NCBI RefSeq assembly: GCF_000758665.1
Contig: NZ_CP009285.1
Span: 372,001 to 436,000 of the forward strand
DNA length: 64,000 bases
Direction of reading: 5' to 3'
Source of the DNA: Paenibacillus borealis
GTDB taxonomy: Bacteria; Bacillota; Bacilli; Paenibacillales; Paenibacillaceae
Part shown: piece after piece, positions 51,789-61,512 of the stretch
Numbering within the stretch: position 1 is the first letter of the stretch
Layout: each line of letters starts with the position of its first letter
The notes under the pieces: model-generated
Database searches by the model: none
Told to the model about the DNA's origin: nothing
What the model saw: the letters and a program-made list of their open reading frames with translations, nothing else
Translations under genes and position numbers: made by a program

Positions 51789-54700
51789 ATGCGTAAACAA
51801 CTGTTCTCCATTCTGATGTCGGTTCTGATGCTCCTTGGCCTGCTGGATTCGGTGACTGCCTTAACAGTTACGGTATCCGCTGCGGAAGCCGGTATAGAAG
51901 TAGTCCCGGCGAAGAATGTTGCACTAAATGCACAAGTTACGGCATCGGGTCAATGCAATGTGAATGAACGGCCGCAATTTGCTGTAGACGGCAAGAACGA
52001 CACGAAGTGGTGCGATAATACAACTGCCAAGATCAAATGGATGAAGCTCGATCTTGGTAAAGAATATACGATAAACCAATGGACGGTTTACAACGCAGGA
52101 ATCAATGAGAGCTCGAACAGCCCGTTCTGGAATACGCAGAATTTCCGGCTGCAGAAGAGCGCGGACGGCGTAACCTGGAGCGATGTGGATGTCGTGCAGG
52201 GCAACGTACAGACGGTCGTTGACCGGTATTTGCCTGAACCGGTGACAGCCCGCTATCTCCGGTTCTACGTAAGCAAAGCTGCAGCGAACGGCGATACTGT
52301 CCGGCTGTACGAGCTGCAGGTATATGGGGTAGATGCCGGGAAGTATCCGGCCTATCCTGCAGTAAATCTGGACCCGGTGGATTATGTCGATCCGCTTATC
52401 AACACCCTGGGCGATAATGGTCAGACGAATCCGGGGCCGTCGACGCCGTTCGGACTCGTCTCCCTGGGACCTGACAGCGACGGCGGGGCGTTCAGCGGCT
52501 ATTATTACCAGGACAAATACCTGAAAGGCTTCTCGCAGGTACGCTTCAGCGGTGTGGGCTGCAGCGGGGCAGGCGGCAACATTCTAATGATGCCTGAGAC
52601 GCGTTCATTCACGAAGAACGTGAATGAATACAAGCAGCTGTATGATAAGAATAGCGAACAGGCTTCTGCCGGGTACTACGGAGTTACGCTGGCCTCAGGA
52701 ATCGGTGTAGAGCTGACAGCATCGGATAATGTCGGCTTCCAGCGGTACACGTTCCCGGCTTCCGCGAAGACAGGTTCTGTGCTTGTTGATCTTTCGAATT
52801 CCTATGCCGGAATGCTCGATGCCAGCCTGAAGGTAGAGGGCAGTAATGAAATTACAGGCATGGTTCAATCCAAGAATGTATGCGGCAACGGATATTATAA
52901 GCTGTATTATTCCATCCAATTTGACCATGATTTCAACTCCTACACCTCATGGCAAGGAGATGTGACCGGAACGGAAGCTGCCCGTAATGGCGCAAACAGC
53001 GGTGTCTGGGTCAACTTCGATACAGATGGCGGAAAAGTGATTCAGGCTAAAGTCGGTCTTTCGGCGGTAAGCGTGGAGCAAGCCAGAGCCGAAGTGAAGC
53101 AGGATATTGCAGACTGGGATTTCGATGCCCAGCATGCCAAGATCCGCAGCACCTGGAGCGAGGTTCTAGGCAAAGTGGAAATTAAGGATAATGATGAAGA
53201 GAATAAAAAGGTCTTTTATACGCAGATGTATCATACGTACCTGCATCCGAAGAATGTGACCAGCTCAGCCGGAACATTTAAGGCGGGCAGAGACGAGAAC
53301 ACGGTACGCCAGGCGTCCGAGCTTGGTGAGGATTTTGAATATTATAACGGCTGGACAACCTGGGATGATTTCCGCAAATACTCCCTGTTCTCCGTGCTGG
53401 AGCCGCAGAAGTACACCAACATGGTGAAGTCACTGGTTGATCTGTATAAGACCAGAGGCACCTATACACAATGGGGGGACGGTTATTGGCCGAGCCCGAC
53501 GGTGCGCAATGAATTCAACGGTGCCGTCATTCTCGATGCCTATGCCAAAGGCTTCACGGACTATGACGTGTACACGGCGCTAAAAGGAATGACAGTAGAT
53601 GCAGATAATTTCTCGATTTCTGACGGCGAAATTTCCGGCAAGCTGGAGAAGGCGAAGAGTGCCTATTTCCCGATGAAGCTTGCAGCGCTGCTTGGCGATA
53701 AGGGCACGTATGAGAAATATAAGAAGCTCGCACTCTCCTATCAGGATCTGTGGAATGCTAATCAGGTCGATGAGAATGGCGTCAAGACCGGATTTTTCAC
53801 CCCGAACGGTACAACGGTGGCCAAGGGGGATGTAACTGCAGTGGACAAGTATGCCTATCAGGGGAATCTTTGGACGTACCGCTGGTCCGCTACACAGGAC
53901 ATCAATGGTCTGGCCAAGCTGATGGGCGGCAAGACAGAAATGGCGAAGCAGCTGCAGGACTTCTTTGCCCGGGATGAGTACATGGCTATCAACGAGCCGG
54001 ATATCGACGTCCCCTATCTGTTCAACTATCTGGGTTATCCTTATCTGACCCAGTATTATGCCAGAGAGTACACCACCGAGGTGGTTACCCAGAAATACCA
54101 CAACCACGGGCCGTATGCTTACCCGATCCAATCGCGGGTCTACCGTGCTGATCCTGAGGGTTATCTGCCTTCTATGGATGACGATGCCGGCGGAATGTCC
54201 TCCTGGTTCGTATACAGCGCGATGGGACTGTTCCCGGGCAATCCGGGAGATGCCAACTTCCTGATCGGCTCACCAATTTTCTCAGAGCTGACCCTGCATC
54301 TGGATAATGGCAAAATGTTCACTATGAAGGCAAACAATGTATCTTCCGACAACCGCTTTATCCAGTCCGCTAAGCTGAACGGCCAATCATTCGATCAGGC
54401 CTGGATCAGCTATGATGAGCTGATGAGCGGAGGTACACTGGAATTTGAAATGGGCAGCGAACCGGATTACGCATGGGGAGCTTCGGCCAAAGCGGCTCCG
54501 CCTACAGTGGATTATAGCGCTGATATTGAGAACACGCTCTCCCATACGGCGTTGATCAGTTCAGGCTCGGAGTGGAAATATTACGACAAAGGCAAGGCAC
54601 CGGCCAGCGGCTGGACAGGCGCTGACTTTAACGACAGCAGCTGGTCCTCCGGGCAGGCACCGCTCGGCTACGATAACAAAGGTTATGCCAAGACGCTTGT

Positions 54701-57128
54701 AGGCTATGGTCCCGATGCAAGCAAGAAATATACGACCACCTACTTCCGCACCACGTTCAATGCATCCGATCTGCAGGATATTCTGGAGCTGGATGCCGGA
54801 CTGATCCGTGATGATGGCGCTGCAGTCTATCTGAATGGTCATGAAATTATCCGGACGAACATGCCGGACGGGGCAGTGTCTTATGATACTAATGCCAATG
54901 CTACTGTAGGCGACGAACGCAACTGGAACCGTTATGAGATTGATTCAGCCTATCTGAAGGAAGGCATCAATGTGCTGGCTGCAGAAGTGCATCAGGTAAA
55001 CTTCAGCAGCTCGGATATCGCATTTGATTTCAGCCTGGAGGCCGCCCGGGAAATGGTGAAGCCGGGGACACCGTCCACACCGCTGGTGGATGATGATGCG
55101 AACACCTTCGGCTGGACGGCGGTACCGGGCTACACAAGCCCGGCTGATTATGAATACAGCACCGACGGCGGTGTGAGCTGGAAGACGGCCGCAGTAAATC
55201 CGCAGACGGTCGGACCGCAGGCATTTGCTGCAGGCGACGTACAGGTGCGTGTTAAAGCGGATGAAGCGCGGAATGTCATGGCGGGTGATGCACTGGTGTC
55301 TGACAAGCCGTATACTTCCGACATTCTGTGGAATGTGTATGATTTGAAGGCGGATGTGAAGCGCACAGGCAATATGACTGTAGAGGTATCCGGCACCCTC
55401 CAAGGGGCTTATACCGGTCCTGCCGTTGCTGTAATTCAGCTGATGGACGGCGGAGAGCAGGCGCTGCTGTCAAGTGCCGTGCCCGTGCAGTCCGGCGGCT
55501 TTGAATTGACGCAGAGCTTTGGTGTGATTGCCAAAGAATATCAGGTCAATGTCTACCTGGTGGACAGCTATAACGGCAATATCTACGACTCATTGTGGCT
55601 GGCTGATCCTATTGAATCGAAGCCGGAGACGGCACCGCAGAACCCTGGTGAACCAAGTGAACCTGGCGAACCTGGAGGAGAGCAGCCGGGCGGTGAGAAT
55701 CCGCTGCCTGACCCGCTGCCGGTACCGGTGAAAACCCCGGTTATACCTGACCCGGCGGAAGAACCGCAGCCGCCGGTAGTGGATATGGGAACGGTAGAAT
55801 TTGAGAACCGCACGGCCTGGTCAGATGCGGTCAATACGTTCAACAACAATAAGCTGAAAACTGAAGACGGCAATAACGGTACGGTGGTCGCCAATACCTT
55901 TACCGGGGCGTGGCTATCCTTTGCGGATCTCGATTTCGGAACCAAAGGAACAAACCGGATCACGGCCGAATATAATGCGAACTCTGACCGCACACCGGCG
56001 GATGCCGTGCTTGAGCTGCGGCTCGGGGCTGTGGACGGCGAGCTCCTCGGCACCTTAGAGCTTAAGAATACAGGTGCAGGGTGGACGCAATACAAGACAG
56101 CGTCAGGCATTCTGAATCGTACACTGACCGGCAAGCAGACGCTGTTCTTCGTGCTGAAGGGCAGTACAGACAGCAACCGTCCGTATATCGCCAATCTGGA
56201 CAAGTTCATCTGGGACTATCAGGCGGTGCGTACTGATTATGCCAAGCTGGAGCTGGAGAATTACGATGCCTGGTCTACGGATAACAATCCGGCCAACGGC
56301 GGTCCGCTGAAGACCGAGAACGGCACCAGCGGCAAGCAGGTGGCCAATACCTTTAGCGGGGCCTGGCTGGCGTACAAGGGAATGAACTTCGGCAGCATGG
56401 GCGTGAATCAGTGGGCGCTGGAGTATACAGGCAATTCAACGAATACGGCCGCAGATTCATCTGTTGAAGTCCGTCTGGGAGGCGTGGATGGTGAGCTTGT
56501 AGGCACTCTGTCAGCGCCGCCGACTGCAAATGCCTGGGGGACATACAAGACAGTGTCCGGCGCGCTGAGCAAGAATCTTACCGGCATGCAGGACATCTAT
56601 CTGGTGTTTAAGGGCACAACGGATTCAACCTTTAAGTATATCGGTAATTTTGACAATGCGTCCTTCTCTCTGGCCGCAGCTGAACCGGATGTTCTTGTAG
56701 AATTTGAGAACAAGACCGTCTGGTCTGATGCCAAAAATACCTTCAACAGCAATCCGCTCAAAACGGAAGGCAACAACGGTGGAACGGTAGTGGCCAATAC
56801 ATTTACCGGAGCCTGGTTCTCCTTTGAGAATGTTGATTTCGGCGTACAGGGCAAGAACTACGTGTCCATACAGTACGATGCGCCGACTAACCGGACTCCG
56901 GCTGACATCACTGCTGAGATCCGGCTGGGCGGCAAAGACGGCACAGTGATCGGTACGGTCAGTCTGCCCAATACAGGCGGAGCCTGGGGGAACTACAAGA
57001 CTGCAGGCGCTCTGCTCAGTCAGACACTGTCCGGCAAGCAGAATCTCTATGTCTCACTGAAAGGCTCGACTACTTCGAGTCTGAGCTATGTGGGCAACCT
57101 TGATAAACTGATTTTCACGAAGAAATAA
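51789..57128 (+). CDS. GH92 alpha-mannosidase with multiple carbohydrate-binding modules
   Basis: A 1779-residue secreted exo-alpha-mannosidase, Ca2+ dependent in this family. ATG 51789 follows GAGGGATAGGAA; signal ends near VSAAEA. Order: F5/8-type CBM32 (about 38-185, NVALNAQVTASGQ), GH92 N-domain (about 195-430, VDPLINTLGDNGQTNPGP, STPFGLVSLGPDS), catalytic toroid (about 440-900, YNGWTTWDDFRKYSLFSVLEPQ in parts, YQGNLWTYRW, MDDDAGGMSSWFVYSAMGLFP), a galactose-binding-like domain and C-terminal-type module homologous to those of the 46389 protein, a Pro/Glu linker, and three CBM6-like repeats (about 1340-1779) each opening with EFENRTAWSD or a variant. No SLH domain of its own. Confidence 0.94.
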   Translation: MRKQLFSILMSVLMLLGLLDSVTALTVTVSAAEAGIEVVPAKNVALNAQVTASGQCNVNERPQFAVDGKNDTKWCDNTTAKIKWMKLDLGKEYTINQWTVYNAGINESSNSPFWNTQNFRLQKSADGVTWSDVDVVQGNVQTVVDRYLPEPVTARYLRFYVSKAAANGDTVRLYELQVYGVDAGKYPAYPAVNLDPVDYVDPLINTLGDNGQTNPGPSTPFGLVSLGPDSDGGAFSGYYYQDKYLKGFSQVRFSGVGCSGAGGNILMMPETRSFTKNVNEYKQLYDKNSEQASAGYYGVTLASGIGVELTASDNVGFQRYTFPASAKTGSVLVDLSNSYAGMLDASLKVEGSNEITGMVQSKNVCGNGYYKLYYSIQFDHDFNSYTSWQGDVTGTEAARNGANSGVWVNFDTDGGKVIQAKVGLSAVSVEQARAEVKQDIADWDFDAQHAKIRSTWSEVLGKVEIKDNDEENKKVFYTQMYHTYLHPKNVTSSAGTFKAGRDENTVRQASELGEDFEYYNGWTTWDDFRKYSLFSVLEPQKYTNMVKSLVDLYKTRGTYTQWGDGYWPSPTVRNEFNGAVILDAYAKGFTDYDVYTALKGMTVDADNFSISDGEISGKLEKAKSAYFPMKLAALLGDKGTYEKYKKLALSYQDLWNANQVDENGVKTGFFTPNGTTVAKGDVTAVDKYAYQGNLWTYRWSATQDINGLAKLMGGKTEMAKQLQDFFARDEYMAINEPDIDVPYLFNYLGYPYLTQYYAREYTTEVVTQKYHNHGPYAYPIQSRVYRADPEGYLPSMDDDAGGMSSWFVYSAMGLFPGNPGDANFLIGSPIFSELTLHLDNGKMFTMKANNVSSDNRFIQSAKLNGQSFDQAWISYDELMSGGTLEFEMGSEPDYAWGASAKAAPPTVDYSADIENTLSHTALISSGSEWKYYDKGKAPASGWTGADFNDSSWSSGQAPLGYDNKGYAKTLVGYGPDASKKYTTTYFRTTFNASDLQDILELDAGLIRDDGAAVYLNGHEIIRTNMPDGAVSYDTNANATVGDERNWNRYEIDSAYLKEGINVLAAEVHQVNFSSSDIAFDFSLEAAREMVKPGTPSTPLVDDDANTFGWTAVPGYTSPADYEYSTDGGVSWKTAAVNPQTVGPQAFAAGDVQVRVKADEARNVMAGDALVSDKPYTSDILWNVYDLKADVKRTGNMTVEVSGTLQGAYTGPAVAVIQLMDGGEQALLSSAVPVQSGGFELTQSFGVIAKEYQVNVYLVDSYNGNIYDSLWLADPIESKPETAPQNPGEPSEPGEPGGEQPGGENPLPDPLPVPVKTPVIPDPAEEPQPPVVDMGTVEFENRTAWSDAVNTFNNNKLKTEDGNNGTVVANTFTGAWLSFADLDFGTKGTNRITAEYNANSDRTPADAVLELRLGAVDGELLGTLELKNTGAGWTQYKTASGILNRTLTGKQTLFFVLKGSTDSNRPYIANLDKFIWDYQAVRTDYAKLELENYDAWSTDNNPANGGPLKTENGTSGKQVANTFSGAWLAYKGMNFGSMGVNQWALEYTGNSTNTAADSSVEVRLGGVDGELVGTLSAPPTANAWGTYKTVSGALSKNLTGMQDIYLVFKGTTDSTFKYIGNFDNASFSLAAAEPDVLVEFENKTVWSDAKNTFNSNPLKTEGNNGGTVVANTFTGAWFSFENVDFGVQGKNYVSIQYDAPTNRTPADITAEIRLGGKDGTVIGTVSLPNTGGAWGNYKTAGALLSQTLSGKQNLYVSLKGSTTSSLSYVGNLDKLIFTKK

Positions 57129-57143
57129 TGGATTGATTGCTGT

Positions 57144-57190
57144 AGAAGGCCCATGGGAAAAATTCTCCTGTGGGCCTTCTTTGCTGCTTT
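57144..57190 (+). terminator. Terminator of the surface operon
   Basis: AGAAGGCCCA (57144-57153) and TGGGCCTTCT (57171-57180) pair perfectly; the following T-run is broken (TTGCTGCTTTT). Confidence 0.75.
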
Positions 57191-57248
57191 TCTTAAAAGG
57201 ATAAAACGGCTTCGGTCACAAAAATATCTGCTTATGAAATATTTCTTA

Positions 57249-57701
57249 TTATTGCGGTCCGGCAGGCATGCTCCAATACATAGGCGCTTTCTCCTGAAGG
57301 GTGCCTTCCAGTCTGCCCCCTTCCTTGCGCCAATACTCAATACCGCCGAGCAGCTCCTTAACAAGGTAGCCCTGTGCCGCCAGCCTGGCTGCAGCTTTGC
57401 TTGCTCCATTGCAGGCCGGTCCCCAGCAATAGAGAATTAGAACCTCCTCTTTAGGCAGCTCCGGAGAAGAGCGGTTGATCCGCCCGGAGGGCAGGGAGAG
57501 AGCTCCCGGCAGATGAGCCTCCTCATAAGAACGGGTATCGCGGACATCGACCAGCTGAAAGCCTGTGATCCCTTCACGCAGATCGTAAGCCACATCAGCC
57601 ACATCAGTCTCGAATGCCGCTTTTGCCGTGAAATAGCTTACTGCATCTGCGGAGGCTGCTGCCGGAGCAGCCAGTACTTGAGATTTCGCCTGTATTTTCA
57701 T
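57249..57701 (-). CDS. Rhodanese-domain sulfurtransferase
   Basis: A 150-residue single-domain rhodanese. ATG 57701 follows AAGGAGG. It has FQLVDVRDTRSYEEAHLPGA (about 49-68), LPSGRI, and the active-site loop YCWGPACNGASKAA with catalytic Cys near 97; the loop is longer than usual (CWGPACNG). The short N-terminal extension is Ala-rich but not a clear signal. Divergent from a LysR gene with a shared 118-nt control region, so probably its regulatory target. Confidence 0.9.
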   Translation of the reverse strand: MKIQAKSQVLAAPAAASADAVSYFTAKAAFETDVADVAYDLREGITGFQLVDVRDTRSYEEAHLPGALSLPSGRINRSSPELPKEEVLILYCWGPACNGASKAAARLAAQGYLVKELLGGIEYWRKEGGRLEGTLQEKAPMYWSMPAGPQ

Positions 57702-57748
57702 TGCGGAGTCCTCCTTGGTTCAATGGGTTGGTTTTATTATATAAGGGA

Positions 57749-57772
57749 ACTATAATTGGAGTTATCTATAGT
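57749..57772. promoter_or_regulatory. LysR-type dyad between rhodanese and LysR genes
   Basis: ACTATA (57749-57754) and TATAGT (57767-57772) are the ends of a dyad that also contains ATAA-N6-TTAT, which fits the T-N11-A rule. TATAAT at 57751 could serve as a -10 for lysR. Confidence 0.5.
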
Positions 57773-57819
57773 CTGTGATACTTAATATTGAAAATATTGA
57801 TATTCCGGGAGAGCTGTGT

Positions 57820-58698
57820 ATGGAATTAACCTATTTGCGGACCTTCTGTGCAGTGGCGGACAACGGAAGTTATACCCGGGCGGCAGAAGTGCTGGGGTAT
57901 GCACAGTCGAGTGTGACAGCGCAGATTGCCAAGCTTGAAGAGCTGTACGGGGCTGTTCTGCTGGAGCGTTCGGGCAGGGGGATGATTCCAACCTTTGCCG
58001 GCAGCAATCTGCTCCCGTATGCCCGGCAGATGCTGGCGCTGAGTGCGGAGGCTAAAGGGATAATCTCCGGCGGTGATCAGGGAGCGCTGAATATTGGTGC
58101 TATAGAGACACTGGCCGCCTATTATCTGCCTCACCGGCTGCACCGGTACCGGGAGCAGTATCCCGGAATGCAGCTGCGGGTACAGCCCGGTTCTGAAGAA
58201 GACATCATCGCAGCAGTCAAAGATAAATCCGTCCATTTCGGCCTTATCTTCGATGTCCCGTATTCGTCAGGTGGCCTGGTAACTCTGCAGCTGCGGGAAG
58301 AGCCGCTGTATGTGGTTACCCATCCGGAGCATCCCTTGGCTGCCGAAACGGCAGTTACCCCTGAGCAGCTGGAGGGGGAAGCGCTGGTGCTGACTGAGAA
58401 TACCTGCACTTACCGGAAGCAGCTGATGCATGTGCTCAGGGAGAGCGGCGTTACTGCAAGTGTGGATATGGAGTTTGGGAATCTTGAAGGGATCAAGCAG
58501 GCGGTGAAGCATAGATGGGGGATGGCCTTTCTGCCGCGTTATGCGGTGGAAGAGGAGCTGCGTACCGGTGCCTTAACCGGAATTCCCTTGTCCGGGCAAC
58601 TGGAGCCGTTCTATATTCAGCTTATCTACCGCAGGGAGCAGCGGCTCTCACCTGTGTTCACAGAGTTCATTGCCCACATGCAGCAGCAGCCTGTATAA
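57820..58698 (+). CDS. LysR-family transcriptional regulator
   Basis: A 292-residue regulator. ATG 57820 (GGGAGAG before it) gives the standard N-terminus MELTYLRTFCAVADNGSYTR; the longer frame from 57775 is rejected. The winged HTH is in AAEVLGYAQSSVTAQIAKLE and LLERSGRGMIPT; the effector domain (about 88-290) has LNIGAIETLAAYYLP, VQPGSEEDIIAAV, FGLIFD and FLPRYAVEEEL. It likely controls the divergent rhodanese gene. The effector is unknown. Confidence 0.93.
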   Translation: MELTYLRTFCAVADNGSYTRAAEVLGYAQSSVTAQIAKLEELYGAVLLERSGRGMIPTFAGSNLLPYARQMLALSAEAKGIISGGDQGALNIGAIETLAAYYLPHRLHRYREQYPGMQLRVQPGSEEDIIAAVKDKSVHFGLIFDVPYSSGGLVTLQLREEPLYVVTHPEHPLAAETAVTPEQLEGEALVLTENTCTYRKQLMHVLRESGVTASVDMEFGNLEGIKQAVKHRWGMAFLPRYAVEEELRTGALTGIPLSGQLEPFYIQLIYRREQRLSPVFTEFIAHMQQQPV

Positions 58699-58722
58699 TA
58701 CTTGTCCTACATTCTTGGTATG

Positions 58723-58765
58723 AAAAAAGACGGCTTCAGCCATAAACTCTGGCTGAAGCCGTCTT
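58723..58765 (-). terminator. Terminator of the TPM-domain gene (partly bidirectional)
   Basis: AAGACGGCTTCAGCCA (58727-58742) and its complement (58750-58765) form a perfect 16-bp stem. On the minus strand it is followed by six T. It also lies 25 nt after the lysR stop on the plus strand, with a weaker TTAAATA tail. Confidence 0.88.
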
Positions 58766-58799
58766 AAATATGTCTATGCCTTCACCGGCAATCCGCCGT

Positions 58800-61103
58800 C
58801 TACCACTTGGAGCCGCCGGAAGAGTTCCTGCCGGACTTGCCTCCGCCCCAGGAAGAGCCGCCCGACGACCGTCCGCCGCCGCCCCAGGAGGAGCCGCCGG
58901 AGGACCGTCCGCCGCCGAATCCGCCTGAAGAGGGCGGCCCGGAAGACATCCGCTTGCGGGCCTGCTCTCTCCGCTGCTGTTCCTGCATCATTGCCAGCCG
59001 GGCCGCCCGCTCCGCCTCTTCCTTCTGGCGGACAAGCCGGTTGGCTTCTTCTACAAAGCTTGAAATTTGCGAAGCATATGAGCGTCCTGTAGCCTCGAGT
59101 TCATCCAGATTGTATGGACGGGCGGACAAACGCTGCTCCAGCTCGGCATACTCCGGCAGCAGGGACAGCTGGAAGCGGCTCTGTGCCGCAATGCCTCTGC
59201 TGTGCAGCAGGCTCTGTGCCGCATCAACCCGGCTCTGTCCTTCCGTGAACAGCCTTCTCAGGCTGTCCAGACGCTCGTACAGGGAGTTCAGGCTGCTGTC
59301 GATATTGCTGAATTTGCCTTCCGTCTCGTCCTGCAGCGCAAGCAGCCGGTCAAGCCCGCTCCGGGCATTCTCGTATTCACCACGTGCGTCACTGGTCCAG
59401 GTCTCAATCTGCGGCACTTCACCTGCGCCTTGGCGCAGGGCGGCACCTTTTTCCTCAAGCGTCTTCTCCAGACTGTCCAGATGCTGGCGGGCGAACTGTT
59501 TCTCCGCCTCGGTGAGCTTGTTCTGCAGCTCATTACGCCGCTGGGTTAAGCTTCCCCACTTGCTGCGCACAGTCTCCAGATCTGTGCGGTTGCTCTGCCG
59601 GATCATGGCCTGGCGTTCCGTCATGGCGACGGCTTCAGCCAGCAGGGCGTCCAGTGCGGCACCGATCCGCCGCACCTCATCCATGTCGCCGCTGCGCAGC
59701 GGCGCTTCCAGAGACCCGGCTGCAGCGGAAGCCTGCTCCAGGCTGTCATAGGGCTTAACCTTCATATTGTGCAGGGAGTTCTGTTCGATCAGCCCGGCAA
59801 TGCGGCTGCGGGTAGCGGCCAGAACGCCGGGAAATGCCTTCAGCTTATCGTCAAAGGCATCTACATCCTGCAGGTCCCGCTCAATCTGCTCCTGGCGCTC
59901 CTGCGCCTCTTCCGTAATATCCTGCGCGGCAATCGGGTCAAACAGCTCCAGCTGGTCCGCTTTGGCGGTTTCTGCGGCCAGTTCCTGCAGGTCCTCGGCG
60001 ATTTCCTCCAGCGGATAACCGGTCTCCTGGGCCGCTTGCTGCAATTGTCCGTCAAGCTCGGGTGCGTCCTTCTTCAATTCGGTGATACGCTGCTTAACAT
60101 TACGGTCGGCATCGCTGATGACAGCAATATTCTTCTCCTCTGCTTCAAGTGAGGTGCGGAAATTACCCTCAGTCTGCTGAAGCTGTTCTGTTGCAGCTTT
60201 GAGGGCGGCGAGGCGGTAGAACGGCGGCAATGCGCCTTGCCCGGTTGTCTGCAGCGCTGAGATCTCGACCAGCTGCGAGGTCAGGCGCTTCGATATGCCC
60301 TCGACCATTTCTCCGGTCTTGCCCTGCACGATTCCCTGGAATGGCTGAAGGGATTCAAGAGCGCGGTTCGCCCGCACCAGGAGGTCGGACAGCAACTCCT
60401 GCTGTTTGGCAAGTCCGCTGCGCCGGCGCATTCCGGTAATCACCACGTACAGCAGGAACGCCACTAATGCAGCGCCCACAATAATAGCAGCGAGCGGTAA
60501 GAGGGATAGTCCTCCGCTGCCACTGCCGGCTCCGGCTGCCCCGCCGCTGCCGCCCGTTACGCCGCCTGCTGTACCTCCGCTGCCGCTTCCGGTTGTGCCT
60601 CCGGCAGCGCTGCCCGATCCGCTGCCAACCGCCTGCAGCTCCTTAATCACAGCGCTGATTCCTCCGGCGAAATCGCCGTCTCTGGCATAAGGATTGAAGT
60701 AAGTCTCCAGCAGCTTAGTGATTGCCGCGCTGCCCGAAGATCCGCCTAGATTCTGCGACCAGATGTTAAGCGAGTTCTGCAGCCCCGGATTATCGAAATT
60801 AATCTCTGTCTGCTGATCTTCGTAAGCAATCAGAAGCAGGATATCCCGGGTCTTCAGCTTCCAGCTATCGTACACCTCGTCTGAATAACTGGCTGGATCG
60901 GTGCCGCCCAGAGAGTCTACGGTCAGAACATGGAGAGTATAGCGGTCCGTTGCGGCAATTCGGGTAATAGCTTCTGCTTCCTGGGCAGTAAGTAAGCCGG
61001 CCTCATCAGTAACAACTCCCTGCTGTACAGGGATATCCGCAGCATAGACGCCGGGTATCTGCAACAAGGATAATAGTAAGACCAAGGCGAGGATTTTTCT
61101 CAA
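58800..61103 (-). CDS. TPM-domain membrane protein with coiled coil and Gly/Ser tail
   Basis: A 767-residue protein. TTG start 61103 with GGAGTG 7 nt before it. Signal peptide (about 1-21, ending VYAAD), an extracytoplasmic TPM/YgcG domain (about 28-155: VVTDEAGLLTAQEAEAI, ILLLIAYEDQQTEI), a Gly/Ser linker, one membrane helix (about 205-225, LPLAAIIVGAALVAFLLYVV), a long cytoplasmic coiled coil (about 235-700) and a tail with two RSSGGSSWGGG repeats. TPM proteins assist envelope or photosystem assembly elsewhere; the very long coiled coil is unusual for YgcG relatives. Single gene. Confidence 0.88.
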   Translation of the reverse strand: MRKILALVLLLSLLQIPGVYAADIPVQQGVVTDEAGLLTAQEAEAITRIAATDRYTLHVLTVDSLGGTDPASYSDEVYDSWKLKTRDILLLIAYEDQQTEINFDNPGLQNSLNIWSQNLGGSSGSAAITKLLETYFNPYARDGDFAGGISAVIKELQAVGSGSGSAAGGTTGSGSGGTAGGVTGGSGGAAGAGSGSGGLSLLPLAAIIVGAALVAFLLYVVITGMRRRSGLAKQQELLSDLLVRANRALESLQPFQGIVQGKTGEMVEGISKRLTSQLVEISALQTTGQGALPPFYRLAALKAATEQLQQTEGNFRTSLEAEEKNIAVISDADRNVKQRITELKKDAPELDGQLQQAAQETGYPLEEIAEDLQELAAETAKADQLELFDPIAAQDITEEAQERQEQIERDLQDVDAFDDKLKAFPGVLAATRSRIAGLIEQNSLHNMKVKPYDSLEQASAAAGSLEAPLRSGDMDEVRRIGAALDALLAEAVAMTERQAMIRQSNRTDLETVRSKWGSLTQRRNELQNKLTEAEKQFARQHLDSLEKTLEEKGAALRQGAGEVPQIETWTSDARGEYENARSGLDRLLALQDETEGKFSNIDSSLNSLYERLDSLRRLFTEGQSRVDAAQSLLHSRGIAAQSRFQLSLLPEYAELEQRLSARPYNLDELEATGRSYASQISSFVEEANRLVRQKEEAERAARLAMMQEQQRREQARKRMSSGPPSSGGFGGGRSSGGSSWGGGGRSSGGSSWGGGKSGRNSSGGSKW

Positions 61104-61225
61104 GTCGGCACACTCCGATCTATAGGCTATTGTTCGTTATATTATGTTAATCATTATATTATATCATTAAACATTCCGCAGACCGCAGATACAGCCGCCG
61201 GGGAATCAACCGCCGGATGCCGCAC

Positions 61226-61258
61226 AAAAAGCCGCATTCCCTTAACGGAAATGCGGCT
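61226..61258 (-). terminator. Terminator of the 47-aa gene
   Basis: On the minus strand AGCCGCATT (61258-61250) pairs with AATGCGGCT (61238-61230), followed by TTTTT (61230-61226). Nothing else ends here, which supports the small gene upstream. Confidence 0.8.
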
Positions 61259-61339
61259 GTACATTCTTCTATAACTTACCAGCGGGCGCCCGTGTCACAA
61301 ACAGGGAAGTATAGCTGATTCTGCTGTGCGTGAAATATT

Positions 61340-61483
61340 CTATCGGGTTTGTAGACAGAGGATATACTGCAATCTGGACTTTATCTCTTTTTGCCATTTC
61401 ATATCTCCGACTTTTACAGCAAGATTGAGCAGATCCAGGTAATCGTCAACCTGTAATGCGGTCCGGGTAGTGGCTGCGTTCAT
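61340..61483 (-). CDS. Fur-linked 47-aa protein
   Basis: A small frame with ATG 61483, AAAAGGAG 11 nt before it, and TAG at 61340-61342. It encodes MNAATTRTALQVDDYLDLLN, then LAVKVGDMKWQKEIKSRLQY and ILCLQTR: two amphipathic helices, no signal and one Cys. A perfect Fur-type box lies about 55-75 nt upstream, over a TTGAAT-N17-TAACTA promoter, and a terminator follows. It thus looks like an iron-repressed single gene. I do not recognise the family. Confidence 0.65.
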   Translation of the reverse strand: MNAATTRTALQVDDYLDLLNLAVKVGDMKWQKEIKSRLQYILCLQTR

Positions 61484-61512
61484 GGGTGTTCAGTCTCCTT
61501 TTAACTCAGATA

